This document shows, piece by piece, positions 35,731-44,975 of a DNA stretch of 64,000 nucleotides. Source of the stretch: Weissella confusa. GTDB taxonomy: Bacteria > Bacillota > Bacilli > Lactobacillales > Lactobacillaceae. The position numbers and the translations under genes were made by a program. Where the stretch lies: positions 38,462-102,461 of the forward strand of contig JQAY01000007.1 in NCBI GenBank assembly GCA_001436895.1, in the 5' to 3' direction. The notes beneath the pieces were generated by a model. That model saw only the letters and a program-made list of their open reading frames with translations, did no database searches and was not told where the DNA came from. Positions within the stretch are counted from its first letter, which is position 1, and the number at the start of each line of letters is the position of its first letter.

Positions 35731-36045
35731 ATGACGAAGCATATTGTATTGGTTGACGCAGCGGGTATGTCGATTTCAATGTTGGCTAACAAGATGAACG
35801 ATGCAGCTGAAAAGGATGGCTTGGATGTCTCAACAGTTGGTGTTGCTGACATGGTTGCTCGTGACCAAATTGCCAAGGATCAACCAATCGTGATTATGAT
35901 TGCACCACAAGTGAAGTACATGCACGCTCGTTATGAGGAAGAGTACGGGGCTGATTACCCAGTGGTAGATATCAATATGATGGATTACGGCATGATGAAG
36001 GGTGAAGCTATTCTACAGGCAGCCCTTGCTTCAGAACGTAAGTAA
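35731..36045 (+). CDS. Orphan PTS IIB-like protein (lactose/cellobiose type) lacking the phospho-Cys
   Basis: 104 residues from the ATG at 35731 (the earlier ATG at 35725 lies on the SD GGGGT). Fold and length match CelA/LicB-type EIIB, but the P-loop reads LVDAAGMSISMLANKM: the phosphorylated Cys of the family motif LxCAAGMSTS is Asp9 (codon GAC). The rest (APQVKYMHARYEEEYG, then VVDINMMDYGMMKGEAIL) is intact. No IIA or IIC is nearby. A perfect cre precedes it. It probably cannot relay phosphate normally; a regulatory or phosphomimetic role is a guess. Confidence 0.85.
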   Translation: MTKHIVLVDAAGMSISMLANKMNDAAEKDGLDVSTVGVADMVARDQIAKDQPIVIMIAPQVKYMHARYEEEYGADYPVVDINMMDYGMMKGEAILQAALASERK

Positions 36046-36068
36046 GACAATAATGTGACCATTTTATG

Positions 36069-36096
36069 AACGTCCGCATTTAGTGGGCGTTTTTCT
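36069..36096 (+). terminator. Terminator after orphan IIB gene
   Basis: AACGTCC (36069-36075) pairs with GGGCGTT (36085-36091) followed by TTTT. Confidence 0.7.
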
Positions 36097-36138
36097 GTAT
36101 ACTTAGCTTATGCAAAAATGCATAAGGAGTATAGGTAT

Positions 36139-37284
36139 ATGGGTAAGAAATTAAAGGTAGCTGGAATTGTTATCTTGGCACTGATGGGCATCAGTGCGTT
36201 TAGCGGTGGTTCAGATAGTGAATCAGCTGATACGACATTCTCTTCATCGGTAACGTCGCATAAAGTTGTAAAGAAGTCATCGTCAAGTTCTTCGTCAAAG
36301 AAGTCTTCATCTTCGGCAACGTCGACTGAAAAGTCGTCTTCAGTTGCGAGTTCAACGAGTAAATCTGAAGCAAGTGATGCTACCAAGGGATTGGCAAAGG
36401 CTGATGACCATGGTTTAACAGGTGCGGTGCAACAACCATTAGCGTATGCAACATCACGCCAAATGGTGATGCAACCACTCGATCATTTGCGTCGTGCAGT
36501 TGATAGTCACATTCAATTGTCAAACGATGAAGAGCCAACAGCGAAGCGTGCGCCAAGATTGTCATACAATCCAGCCGGTTGGCACAATTACAAGATGTAT
36601 TATGGGGATGGTGCAAAGAGTGCTTGGTTAATGGCTCGTGGTCACTTGGTTGGTTACCAATTTTCAGGGCTGAACGATGAACCCCGTAACTTGGTACCAG
36701 AGACAGCCTGGATGAATTCAGGCAACTATTCTGGTATGGATCAAGGTAACTCAGATAGTATGTTGTACTATGAGAATCAACTGGACAACTGGTTGGCCTT
36801 GCACCCAAATTACCGTTTGGATTATCAAGTAACACCGTTGTATTCAGGTGACGAATTGTTGCCACGTGAGGTGCGTTTAGCATATGTGGGTTATGACCAA
36901 AACGGTCAAACGACTGAAATTCGTTTCGGCTCACAACACGAGACAAGTGGTAATGGTGGTGCAACTGTCGTGTATCTTGCCAATGTCAGTCCAAACGCAA
37001 CGATTGATTATGCGACAGGAATGGCAACCGGTACAGTCGAAAAGGCAGCCGCACCGGTTGCAGCTGCACCAGTCGTCGAATCAACACAACCTGAAACACA
37101 ACCTGCGCCACAACAAGAAGCAGGGCAGGGCGACCGTATGGTTTATGTGACGGGAGGCGGTACGAGTAAGGTTTACTGGTACGGTACTGGGAGCATGCCA
37201 TCAAATACGAACCTGAATAATGTGGTGCAAATGACAGAAAACGAAGCAATTCAAGCTGGTAAGCGCCACAGTTTGACAGAATAA
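36139..37284 (+). CDS. Membrane-anchored DNA/RNA non-specific endonuclease (EndA-like)
   Basis: 381 residues from ATG 36139 (SD AAGGAG). N-terminal membrane segment (about 6-22, KVAGIVILALMGISAF) with no lipobox Cys, a Ser-rich linker (about 27-90), then the beta-beta-alpha-metal nuclease: MARGHLVGYQFSGLNDEPRNLVP with the catalytic His of the RGH motif (family form DRGH) and a following Asn (N in MNSGN). A Pro/Gln-rich stretch leads to a C-terminal VYVTGGGTSKVYWYG segment resembling a degenerate YHxxxC-type repeat. Probably a surface nuclease for DNA uptake or nutrient use. Confidence 0.88.
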   Translation: MGKKLKVAGIVILALMGISAFSGGSDSESADTTFSSSVTSHKVVKKSSSSSSSKKSSSSATSTEKSSSVASSTSKSEASDATKGLAKADDHGLTGAVQQPLAYATSRQMVMQPLDHLRRAVDSHIQLSNDEEPTAKRAPRLSYNPAGWHNYKMYYGDGAKSAWLMARGHLVGYQFSGLNDEPRNLVPETAWMNSGNYSGMDQGNSDSMLYYENQLDNWLALHPNYRLDYQVTPLYSGDELLPREVRLAYVGYDQNGQTTEIRFGSQHETSGNGGATVVYLANVSPNATIDYATGMATGTVEKAAAPVAAAPVVESTQPETQPAPQQEAGQGDRMVYVTGGGTSKVYWYGTGSMPSNTNLNNVVQMTENEAIQAGKRHSLTE

Positions 37285-37339
37285 TAAATAAACGTTCATT
37301 CATTTATAAATGGCGTTAAATCAAGACTAATCCTGACTA

Positions 37340-37362
37340 AACCCCGCCTAGTGCGGGGTTTT
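37340..37362 (+). terminator. Terminator before ribF
   Basis: AACCCCGC, loop CTAGT, GCGGGGTT, then TTAT. Confidence 0.75.
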
Positions 37363-37409
37363 ATGGTATGATAAGGGCATTGAAATTTTTGGATGTGAGG
37401 GCAGTTGAA

Positions 37410-38351
37410 ATGGAAGTTATGACATTACATCACCCATTTGATAATAAAAAAATCGCTGATGAGCCAGTTGTGTTGGCAATGGGATTTTTTGATGGCGTTC
37501 ATGCTGGCCACCGTGCGGTTATCGAGCGCGCGCAAGTTGAAGCACAACGTCGTGGGGTGAAGTTGGCGGTGCTGACTTATGATCAACATGCGTCAATCGT
37601 GTTTAAGACACATGATGCCCCACTCACTTATTTAACAACTTTGCCACGCAAGCTTGAGTTGTTAGCGTCACTTGGGGTGGATATCGCGTACGTTGTGAAC
37701 TTTACATCGGCGTTAGCTAAGGTAGCCCCACAAGATTTTGTTGATCAATACATGGTTGGGTTGCATGCCCAAGCAGTGGTAGCGGGTTTTGACCACACTT
37801 ATGGTGCTCGTGACGCAGCAGCTGATATGGCTCACTTGCCAGCGTATGCGCAAGGACGTTTTGATGTGATCGAGGTAGCCCGCGTTGATGTGGATGGCGA
37901 AGAAGGTGCTTCAACCCGCGCACGTCAATTAGTTGATACTGGGCGTGTGGACGAATTGAACGTTCTTTTGACACAACCATACGAAACGACGGGTGTTGTT
38001 GTTCACGGGGAAGCGCGTGGACGCGAAATGGGCTATCCAACAGCCAATATCGAGACAACGCCCGGTGAGCGCCTGCCAGGCGTGGGGGTTTACACGGTTG
38101 AACTACAAGTTGGCAATCAATGGTATGGTGGCATGGCTTCAATTGGCTATAATGTTACGTTTGGTGAAAACCGTCCTAAGACCGTTGAAATTAACTTGTT
38201 TGATTTTGCAACTGAAATCTATGGTGAACATGTTAAAGTTCGTTGGCACCACTATATTCGTGGCGAGATGAAGTTTGATGGCATGGCTGGTCTAATTGCT
38301 AAGTTAGCAGATGATGAATCTGTCTCACGTCGCTTTTTAGCAGAACGTTAA
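37410..38351 (+). CDS. ribF: Bifunctional riboflavin kinase/FAD synthetase
   Basis: About 313 residues from the ATG at 37410 (the ORF upstream covers the promoter). Makes FMN and then FAD. N-terminal nucleotidyltransferase with GFFDGVHAGH; C-terminal kinase with GREMGYPTANIE. No FMN riboswitch is visible. Cofactor supply fits the flavoproteins in the window (NDH-2, Dld, lactate oxidase, AroC). Confidence 0.94.
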   Translation: MEVMTLHHPFDNKKIADEPVVLAMGFFDGVHAGHRAVIERAQVEAQRRGVKLAVLTYDQHASIVFKTHDAPLTYLTTLPRKLELLASLGVDIAYVVNFTSALAKVAPQDFVDQYMVGLHAQAVVAGFDHTYGARDAAADMAHLPAYAQGRFDVIEVARVDVDGEEGASTRARQLVDTGRVDELNVLLTQPYETTGVVVHGEARGREMGYPTANIETTPGERLPGVGVYTVELQVGNQWYGGMASIGYNVTFGENRPKTVEINLFDFATEIYGEHVKVRWHHYIRGEMKFDGMAGLIAKLADDESVSRRFLAER

Positions 38352-38375
38352 TCGAAAAAAGAAAGGGGACAAATC

Positions 38376-40088
38376 ATGTCTTTTGATGGTCTCTTTACGC
38401 ACGCAATGGTGCGAGAGTTGAATGAAACATTGGCTGGTGGTCGCATTATGAAGATTCACCAACCTTATCCAAATGAAATTTTCTTGGTGATTCGTAATAA
38501 TCGTACGAATTATCCAGTCCTTTTGAGTGCGCACCCTTCATTTGCGCGCGCCCAAATTTCACGTATTAAGTACACTAACCCACAAACGGCGCCTAACTTT
38601 GCCATGATGCTTCGCAAGCACTTGGAAGGTGCGCAATTGTTGCGCGTTGAACAAGTTGCGAACGACCGTATGATTAAGTTCACGACGTCAGGACGCAATG
38701 AATTGGGTGATGAAGAGAAGACATCTTTGATTCTTGAAATGATGGGTCGCCACTCAAACTTGTTCTTAATTGATGATCCAACGCAACGCATTTTGGATTT
38801 GATTAAGCACGTCCCAGCAGACCAAAACCGTGTCCGTACGTTGATGCCAGGTGGTACGTATGTCATGCCACCTAAGCAAGATGTGGTGAACCCATATGAG
38901 ACGTTGGATGGCTTGGCAAATTTGATTTTGGATAACCCGGATGTGTCTGATTTAGCTAAGGGAATTCAACACACTTTCCAAGGATTCGCCCGTGATTCAG
39001 CGATGGAATTAGCAACTGTATTGCAACAAGATGGCGATGCGATGAAGTTGGCACAAGATTGGTTTGCTCACTTTGATAAGCCAGCACCACGTTTGATTTC
39101 AACTGAGAAGGGTGTTGATTTCGCACCATTCGATTGGATGACGTTAGCTGGTAACATTGTGGAATATCCAACGCTTAGTGAAATGTTGGACGGTTACTTT
39201 GCTGAGAAGTCTGAGCGTGACCGTGTGCAACAACAAGCAGCGGTTGTGTTGCGTGTCGTTCGTAATGAGTTGAAGAAGAACAAGACGAAAATTAAGAAGC
39301 AACAAGCCGAATTGGATGCAGCCGATAACGCTGATGAATTCAAGATTAAGGGTGAGTTGTTGACGACATACATGCACCAAATTGAGCGTGGTATGACGTC
39401 AATTGAGTTGCCAAACTATTATGACGACAACAAGCCTTTGAAGATTGCGTTGTCTAACCAAATCGGTCCATCTCAGAATGCGCAAAAGTACTTTACACGC
39501 TACAACAAGTTGAAGACGTCTGTTAAGTACCTAAATGAACAAATTGCGATGGCGCAAGAAGAAGTGGATTACTTTGAGAACTTGTTGGCCCAAATCGATA
39601 TTGCATCACCAAAGGATATCGAGGAAATTCGCCAAGAATTGATTCAAGAAGGCTACATGCGTGTGCAAAGCAAGAAGAAGCAAAAGCCGCAAGTGAGTCA
39701 ACCTGAGAAGTTCTATGCCACGGATGGCACGCTGATTGAAGTTGGTAAGAACAACTTGCAAAACGAACGCTTGTCTATGAAGACAGCGGCAAAGTCTGAT
39801 ATCTGGTTGCACACAAAGGATATTCCTGGTTCCCACGTGATTATTCACGACGCTGAACCTTCTGAGGAAACGTTGCTTGAGGGTGCGATGTTAGCGGCCT
39901 ATTTCTCAAAGGCCCGTGATTCAGCTAATGTACCGGTCGATTACTTACCGGTTCGTCGTTTGCGTAAGCCCAATGGCTCAAAGCCAGGTTTTGTTATTTT
40001 TGAAGGTCAAACAACGATGGCGGTGACGCCGGACTTTGCGATGGTTCAAAAGCTACGTCAAAACAAGCGGACGCAAGCACAAAATTAA
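38376..40088 (+). CDS. rqcH: RqcH/NFACT-family ribosome quality control protein
   Basis: 570 residues, historically called fibronectin-binding protein (FbpA). NFACT-N domain at the start (MSFDGLFTHAMVRELNETLAGGRI), two helix-hairpin/coiled-coil stretches (about 285-330 and 385-435) and the NFACT-R domain with SDIWLHTKDIPGSHVII. Binds 50S-peptidyl-tRNA and adds Ala tails in RqcH homologues. No signal peptide, consistent with an intracellular role. Confidence 0.93.
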   Translation: MSFDGLFTHAMVRELNETLAGGRIMKIHQPYPNEIFLVIRNNRTNYPVLLSAHPSFARAQISRIKYTNPQTAPNFAMMLRKHLEGAQLLRVEQVANDRMIKFTTSGRNELGDEEKTSLILEMMGRHSNLFLIDDPTQRILDLIKHVPADQNRVRTLMPGGTYVMPPKQDVVNPYETLDGLANLILDNPDVSDLAKGIQHTFQGFARDSAMELATVLQQDGDAMKLAQDWFAHFDKPAPRLISTEKGVDFAPFDWMTLAGNIVEYPTLSEMLDGYFAEKSERDRVQQQAAVVLRVVRNELKKNKTKIKKQQAELDAADNADEFKIKGELLTTYMHQIERGMTSIELPNYYDDNKPLKIALSNQIGPSQNAQKYFTRYNKLKTSVKYLNEQIAMAQEEVDYFENLLAQIDIASPKDIEEIRQELIQEGYMRVQSKKKQKPQVSQPEKFYATDGTLIEVGKNNLQNERLSMKTAAKSDIWLHTKDIPGSHVIIHDAEPSEETLLEGAMLAAYFSKARDSANVPVDYLPVRRLRKPNGSKPGFVIFEGQTTMAVTPDFAMVQKLRQNKRTQAQN

Positions 40089-40104
40089 ATTAGTCCATCA
40101 TCAG

Positions 40105-40135
40105 AGGTCGGATTCGTTGTAATCCGGCCTTTTAT
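40105..40135 (+). terminator. Terminator after rqcH
   Basis: AGGTCGGATT (40105-40114) pairs with AATCCGGCCT (40121-40130), one G-U, then TTTATT. Confidence 0.8.
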
Positions 40136-40234
40136 TGTCTAGCAAACATTAAGGGTCTCTTAACCAGGAATGCAAATCTGTAATCGTTGTCCCATTTTTA
40201 GTAAAATAGGAATTAGAATACAGGAGGGTGCGTC

Positions 40235-40888
40235 ATGATTAAAGAAATTGCTTTAGCTGATTTGGATACAATGCGTGCAGCAATCGCCGCTGGCGTGGAT
40301 CGCGTTGAACTAAATAGTCGACTAGACTTAGGTGGCATTACACCAGATGATAATACGGTTGCGACTGCCGTGAAGTTGGCCCATGATGCTAACGTAGACT
40401 TGGTTGTCATGGTTCGCCCACGTGGTGGTGATTTTGATTACTCAGATGCTGAAATCAACGCAATGCGCGATTCATTAATTCATTTCCGAGCTTTGGGTGT
40501 GAAAATGGTGACATTTGGGGTTGTTGATCAAGAAAAGCGTTTAGCCCGTGACCGCATGGTAAAGCTACTCGAGGCAGCGCAACCGATGCAAGTTGTGTAT
40601 CACATGGCTTTTGACGACATTAAGCCGGAATGCCAGCAACAAGCCTTACGCTGGCTGGCAAACTACGGTGTAGTGCGAGTATTAACGCACGGTGGTGATT
40701 TAGCCCAACCGATTACTGAAACGGTTAGTCATTTAAAGGATACCATTGCCCAAGCACCGGCAGGATTGACCATTTTGCCGGGTGGCGGAGTGACGTTTGA
40801 AAATGCAAGTTGGCTTGCAGACGAGTTGCATGTTTCTGAATTACATGGCTCAAAAATCGTTGCATTAGTTGCGACAGCCACTTTGTAA
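40235..40888 (+). CDS. cutC: CutC family protein
   Basis: 217 residues, TIM-barrel CutC family, annotated as copper homeostasis though the activity is uncertain. Motifs: AAGVDRVELNSRLDLGGITPD, VMVRPRGGDFDYSD and ILPGGGVTFENA. SD GGAGG. Stands alone between a terminator and the MarR unit. Confidence 0.9.
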   Translation: MIKEIALADLDTMRAAIAAGVDRVELNSRLDLGGITPDDNTVATAVKLAHDANVDLVVMVRPRGGDFDYSDAEINAMRDSLIHFRALGVKMVTFGVVDQEKRLARDRMVKLLEAAQPMQVVYHMAFDDIKPECQQQALRWLANYGVVRVLTHGGDLAQPITETVSHLKDTIAQAPAGLTILPGGGVTFENASWLADELHVSELHGSKIVALVATATL

Positions 40889-40964
40889 ACGTAAGTGCAG
40901 GCTTTTTGTCCCACATGTGTAATACAAAAAGCGTATAATTAGTTAGTTAAATCAGGAGGCCGGC

Positions 40965-41381
40965 ATGAAAACTGTCTTAGAAGCATTGCGCGATACCGAA
41001 AAACAATATAAATCCATTTTAACGAGAATCACGAAAGAGCAAGGTGTGACCATTGCTGAATGGCAATTGTTAAACCATCTCTCAGAAGGATTTGATACCC
41101 AAGATAAGCTTTCTGAGGAAACTGGCTTGGATAATTCAACGTTGTCTCGTCAATTGAGCTCATTGTTGAAAAAAGAATTGGTATCAAACATTGCGGTAGG
41201 CCGTGATCGTCGTCAATTGATTTATGAATTAACGCTTAAGGGGAGCGATGTGTTGACGGCTGTCAACCAACAACACACCCATTATGAGGAAACGATTTTT
41301 AAATTATGGTCGGCTGAAGAGAAGAGCATGGCCCGTATTTTGTTAAATCGTTTGGAAAACTCATTGAGTAAGCAAATGTAG
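40965..41381 (+). CDS. MarR-family regulator
   Basis: 138 residues, winged-helix: the recognition region is DKLSEETGLDNSTLSRQLSSLLKKELV, followed by a wing (GRDRRQLIYELT). SD GGAGG. A consensus -10 TATAAT lies at 40934-40939 and a short palindrome CACATGTG at 40912-40919 could be its operator. Cotranscribed with a phosphodiesterase 10 bp downstream, and probably with the UMF1 and DegV genes; the ligand is unknown. Confidence 0.88.
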   Translation: MKTVLEALRDTEKQYKSILTRITKEQGVTIAEWQLLNHLSEGFDTQDKLSEETGLDNSTLSRQLSSLLKKELVSNIAVGRDRRQLIYELTLKGSDVLTAVNQQHTHYEETIFKLWSAEEKSMARILLNRLENSLSKQM

Positions 41382-41391
41382 GAGGAAGAGC

Positions 41392-42687
41392 ATGGCGAAG
41401 CATGCAGTTGTAATTTCTTTGAACGCACTTGGAAGCGCGGATTTGGCCGCACGATTGCAATTTTTGCCAAACATTGCAAGTTTAATCGCAGGTGGTACGT
41501 GGGTTAAGGAAGTTAAGGGTGTTTATCCCTCAATTACATATCCTTCACACACGTCAATCATCACAGGGACTTATCCAAAGACCCATGGCGTGGTTAATGC
41601 GACGCTGATGCAACCAGAACGTGAATCACCCGATTGGTTCTGGTACGCAAAGCACATTAAGGTGCCAACAGTGTATGACTTGGCGCGTGAGGCTGGACTG
41701 ACAACCGCTGCTTTCTTGTGGCCAGTAACGGCCGGCGCTAAGATTAATTGGAATATTGCTGAGATTTTCCCAAATCGTATTTGGACAAATCAATATACAA
41801 CGTCACTACGCGCCAGTTCACCATTGTTCTTGTTGCAAATGGATCGTAAGTTTGGTCACTTGCGTAAGGGTATTCAACAACCTGAACTGGATAATTTCAT
41901 CACGGCAGCTGCGGTTGATACGATCAAGACAAAGAAGCCAAACTTGACGTTGATTCACTTGGTGGACATGGATTCGCACCGTCACCGCTATGGTGTTCGC
42001 ACACAACAAGCTTGGGATGCCTTGGATCGTTTGGATCAACACGTTGGTGATTTGATTCAAGCAACAAAGGATGCGGGTATTTTCGACGATACGGACTTTA
42101 TGGTGTTGGGTGACCACTACCAAATGAACGTGTCAAAGATGATTCACTTGAACATGTTGTTTGCTGATCGTGGTTGGCTTCGTGCAACGCACAACGGTCG
42201 TGTCGCTCGTAACTGGCAAGTACTTGCTAAGCACACTGACGGAGCGACGTACGTTTACTTGAAAGATGCCAGTCTTTTGCAACAAGTACAAAAGATGGTC
42301 AGTGAAGTTGAAGGTGTTAAGGCCGTTTATGATCACAGCGAGTTGGTCGAATTCGGTGCCGACCCAGAAGCTTCATTGATGGTAGAAGCTCAAAAGGCCT
42401 ACTACTTCACTGATGAAACTCGTCGACCAGCAGTAGTTGAAGAAGTGACAAACGAGATGTTGGAACGTGGTGAAGTGGACCGCTACAAGGGAACTCACGG
42501 TTACCACCCAGACAACGAAGATTACACAACGACCCTTATTTTGAACGGACCTGATATTGAGGCCGGTCAAGAATTGACGTTGGATATTGATTTGACGTCA
42601 GAAGGACCAACGATGGCTAAGTTGCTTGGCTTACAATTTAATACGCCAACTGATGGTCATGTGATTGACGAGGCGTTTAAGGAGTAA
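41392..42687 (+). CDS. Alkaline-phosphatase-superfamily nucleotide pyrophosphatase/phosphodiesterase
   Basis: 431 residues, no signal peptide, so cytoplasmic. The nucleophile Thr49 sits in GVYPSITYPSHTSIITGTYPKTHG. Other metal ligands are visible in LVDMDSHRHRYG, VLGDHYQMN and GTHGYHPDN. The first family Asp (VISxDAxG) is Asn11 here (VVISLNALGS), so one metal site may be altered. Lies between a MarR gene and a UMF1 transporter in one operon. Substrate not assignable. Confidence 0.85.
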   Translation: MAKHAVVISLNALGSADLAARLQFLPNIASLIAGGTWVKEVKGVYPSITYPSHTSIITGTYPKTHGVVNATLMQPERESPDWFWYAKHIKVPTVYDLAREAGLTTAAFLWPVTAGAKINWNIAEIFPNRIWTNQYTTSLRASSPLFLLQMDRKFGHLRKGIQQPELDNFITAAAVDTIKTKKPNLTLIHLVDMDSHRHRYGVRTQQAWDALDRLDQHVGDLIQATKDAGIFDDTDFMVLGDHYQMNVSKMIHLNMLFADRGWLRATHNGRVARNWQVLAKHTDGATYVYLKDASLLQQVQKMVSEVEGVKAVYDHSELVEFGADPEASLMVEAQKAYYFTDETRRPAVVEEVTNEMLERGEVDRYKGTHGYHPDNEDYTTTLILNGPDIEAGQELTLDIDLTSEGPTMAKLLGLQFNTPTDGHVIDEAFKE

Positions 42688-42689
42688 GA

Positions 42690-43928
42690 ATGAAGAAGCT
42701 TTTTAATAAAACCGAGTGGAGCTGGATCTTTTACGATTGGGCGAACTCAGGGTACGGTATCATTGTTGTCACAGCGGTGTTGCCAATTTGGTTAACGTCC
42801 GTTGCGGCGAATGGTGGCATTTCAGCGACCCACGCAACTGCCTATTGGGGCTATGCAAATTCTGTTGCAACACTTGCGGCAGCAGTTTTGGCACCGATTT
42901 TAGGTGCTTTGGCAGACTTCCAAGGCATGAAGGGCCGCTTGTTTTATATTTTTACGGCATTGGGGATTGTCGGCACACTCGGTTTAGCAACCGTGCCAGC
43001 TGACAATCTTTTGTTATTGTTAGCAGTCTTTGTGTTATCATTTGTTGGGTACTCATCTGCTAACGTCTTTTACGACAGTTACATCACGGACATTACGACA
43101 CCGAGCCGAATGGATCGGGTTAGTTCGGCCGGGTATGGGTTTGGGTACCTTGGAGGCCTTGTTCCATTCATTATTTTTATGATTGGACGAAGTTTCCTAT
43201 CAGCACACGGTGTTGTCATTTTTGCGTTTGTGTTGTCAGCTGTTTGGTGGTTTGCATTTACTTTGCCATTCGTTAAGAATGTGCGCCAGGTGTATGCTTT
43301 ACCAGCAAATGACCATCCGGTCCGCGCGGCAGTACGTCGTTTGGCTGAAACGATTCGTGATTTGCGCCATTATCCTGTTTTGTCAGGATTCCTATTGGCT
43401 TATTTCTTCTATATCGACGGGGTGAACACCATTTTCACGATGGCGTCTTCATTTGCGTTGGCAATTGGTATTCCAAGTAGTCAACTGATTGTTGTCTTAT
43501 TGGCAGTACAGCTAATTGCCTTTCCATTTTCGATTGTGTACGGCTGGTTAGCCGATCGCTTTGGTAATCGTAATATCTTGATTATGGGGATGCTGATTTA
43601 TATCGGTATTACATTATTTGCAATTTTTATTAATCACCCTAATCAATTTTGGTTGCTAGCGTTTGGTGTCGGCTCATCACAAGGTGGGATGCAAGCCTTG
43701 TCACGTTCATATTTGGGACAAATTATTCCCAAGGAACGTAGTAGTGAGTTTTTCGGGTTCTTTAATATCTTCGGAAAGTTTTCGGCGATTATTGGACCAG
43801 CCATTTTTGGAATCGTATCACAGGTGACGGGACGCGTGCAGTTTGCTGCTGGCGCACTATCAATTCTGTTTGTAATTGGCTTGATTATTTTTGTGCGTTT
43901 GCCAAAGAACATTACAACTAACAATTAA
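42690..43928 (+). CDS. UMF1/Atg22-type MFS permease
   Basis: 412 residues, about twelve membrane segments. Starts with the family signature EWSWIFYDWANSGYG (compare WFYDWANSAY). Starts 2 bp after the phosphodiesterase stop. Members of this family in yeast efflux vacuolar amino acids; bacterial substrates are mostly unknown. Context suggests the product of the phosphodiesterase. Confidence 0.85.
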   Translation: MKKLFNKTEWSWIFYDWANSGYGIIVVTAVLPIWLTSVAANGGISATHATAYWGYANSVATLAAAVLAPILGALADFQGMKGRLFYIFTALGIVGTLGLATVPADNLLLLLAVFVLSFVGYSSANVFYDSYITDITTPSRMDRVSSAGYGFGYLGGLVPFIIFMIGRSFLSAHGVVIFAFVLSAVWWFAFTLPFVKNVRQVYALPANDHPVRAAVRRLAETIRDLRHYPVLSGFLLAYFFYIDGVNTIFTMASSFALAIGIPSSQLIVVLLAVQLIAFPFSIVYGWLADRFGNRNILIMGMLIYIGITLFAIFINHPNQFWLLAFGVGSSQGGMQALSRSYLGQIIPKERSSEFFGFFNIFGKFSAIIGPAIFGIVSQVTGRVQFAAGALSILFVIGLIIFVRLPKNITTNN

Positions 43929-43945
43929 TTTGAGAGGATTTTGAG

Positions 43946-44812
43946 ATGAAGATTGCGATTGTAACGGATTCAACGGCTTATCTAAGCCGAGATGAAGTGG
44001 TTGCGCTAGACATTAAGGTAATGCCAATTCCGGTGATTATCGATGGTACGGTTTACCGCGAAGGGGTTGATTTGACCACTTCTGAATTTTATGAAAAATT
44101 GGCAACGTCAGAAACGTTCCCTTCAACGTCACAACCGGCTGTTGGGGAGTGGATTACGTTGTTTGAATCTTTGAAGGCTGATGGTTACGACGGTGCAATC
44201 GTTGTTAACTTGGCATCAACGATTTCAGGTACGGTGAACACTGTGGCTGGCTTGGCTGATGCGGTGGACGGCTTTACTGTTTACGGCTACGATTCAAAGA
44301 TTACCGTACGTTTGATGGGCCACTTGGTCATGAAGGCTGCACAAATGGCTCAAGCCGGTGCTGAACCTGCTGACATCATTGCGACGATGGATGAATTGCA
44401 ACAAACGATGGACGAATACTTCATTGTGGATGATTTGCAAAACTTGGTTCGTGGTGGTCGCTTGTCAAATGCGTCAGCGATTATCGGAACGATGTTGAAG
44501 GTTAAGCCTATTTTGACATTTGACAATGAATCAAATTACATTGTGCCATTCGAAAAAGTGCGCTCAATGAAGAAGGCGATGGCTCGTGCAGAAGAGTTGT
44601 TTGATCAAGCCCGTGCAGAGTCAAAGTATCCTTTGCGTGCGATGGTCATTCATGCAAACGCTGAAGAAGCGGGAGCAGCCTGGCGCGAAGACTTGCAACA
44701 ACGTCACCCAGATATGCCAATTGAATTGACGTACTTTGGACCGGTTATCGGTACTCACTTGGGTGCTGGTGCCTTGGCGGTGGCTTGGATTCGCGAGCCG
44801 GATTCAATCTAA
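43946..44812 (+). CDS. DegV family fatty-acid-binding protein (first copy)
   Basis: 288 residues: IVTDSTAYLSRDEV at the N-terminus, TSQPAVGEW, LASTISGTVNT and GPVIGTHLGAGALAVAWI at the end, all DegV marks. FakB-type proteins present fatty acids to FakA kinase. Last gene of the MarR operon. A second DegV follows about 160 bp on. Confidence 0.9.
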   Translation: MKIAIVTDSTAYLSRDEVVALDIKVMPIPVIIDGTVYREGVDLTTSEFYEKLATSETFPSTSQPAVGEWITLFESLKADGYDGAIVVNLASTISGTVNTVAGLADAVDGFTVYGYDSKITVRLMGHLVMKAAQMAQAGAEPADIIATMDELQQTMDEYFIVDDLQNLVRGGRLSNASAIIGTMLKVKPILTFDNESNYIVPFEKVRSMKKAMARAEELFDQARAESKYPLRAMVIHANAEEAGAAWREDLQQRHPDMPIELTYFGPVIGTHLGAGALAVAWIREPDSI

Positions 44813-44826
44813 ATACGGTTTTTAAC

Positions 44827-44858
44827 GGCAGTTGTCATTAATCGACAGCTGCCTTTTG
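44827..44858 (+). terminator. Terminator between the two degV genes
   Basis: GGCAGTTGTC (44827-44836) pairs with GACAGCTGCC (44844-44853), one G-U, then TTTTG. Confidence 0.82.
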
Positions 44859-44975
44859 TATCTAGTTCATAACACTAGATAACATGTTTTGCCACTTGAG
44901 AACCTTGAATTATCAACTTTAAAATGAGATAATGAGATATCATTAAATTACTTACAAAAACGGGGAATTAAGAAC

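Noticed and set aside
36380..36964. 194-codon minus-strand ORF over the EndA-like nuclease
   Set aside because: Antisense to a gene with clear nuclease motifs; the composition (His/Ser/Asn rich) looks like a frame shadow.
37285..37409. FMN riboswitch before ribF
   Set aside because: The short upstream region has only a terminator hairpin and no multi-stem RFN element.
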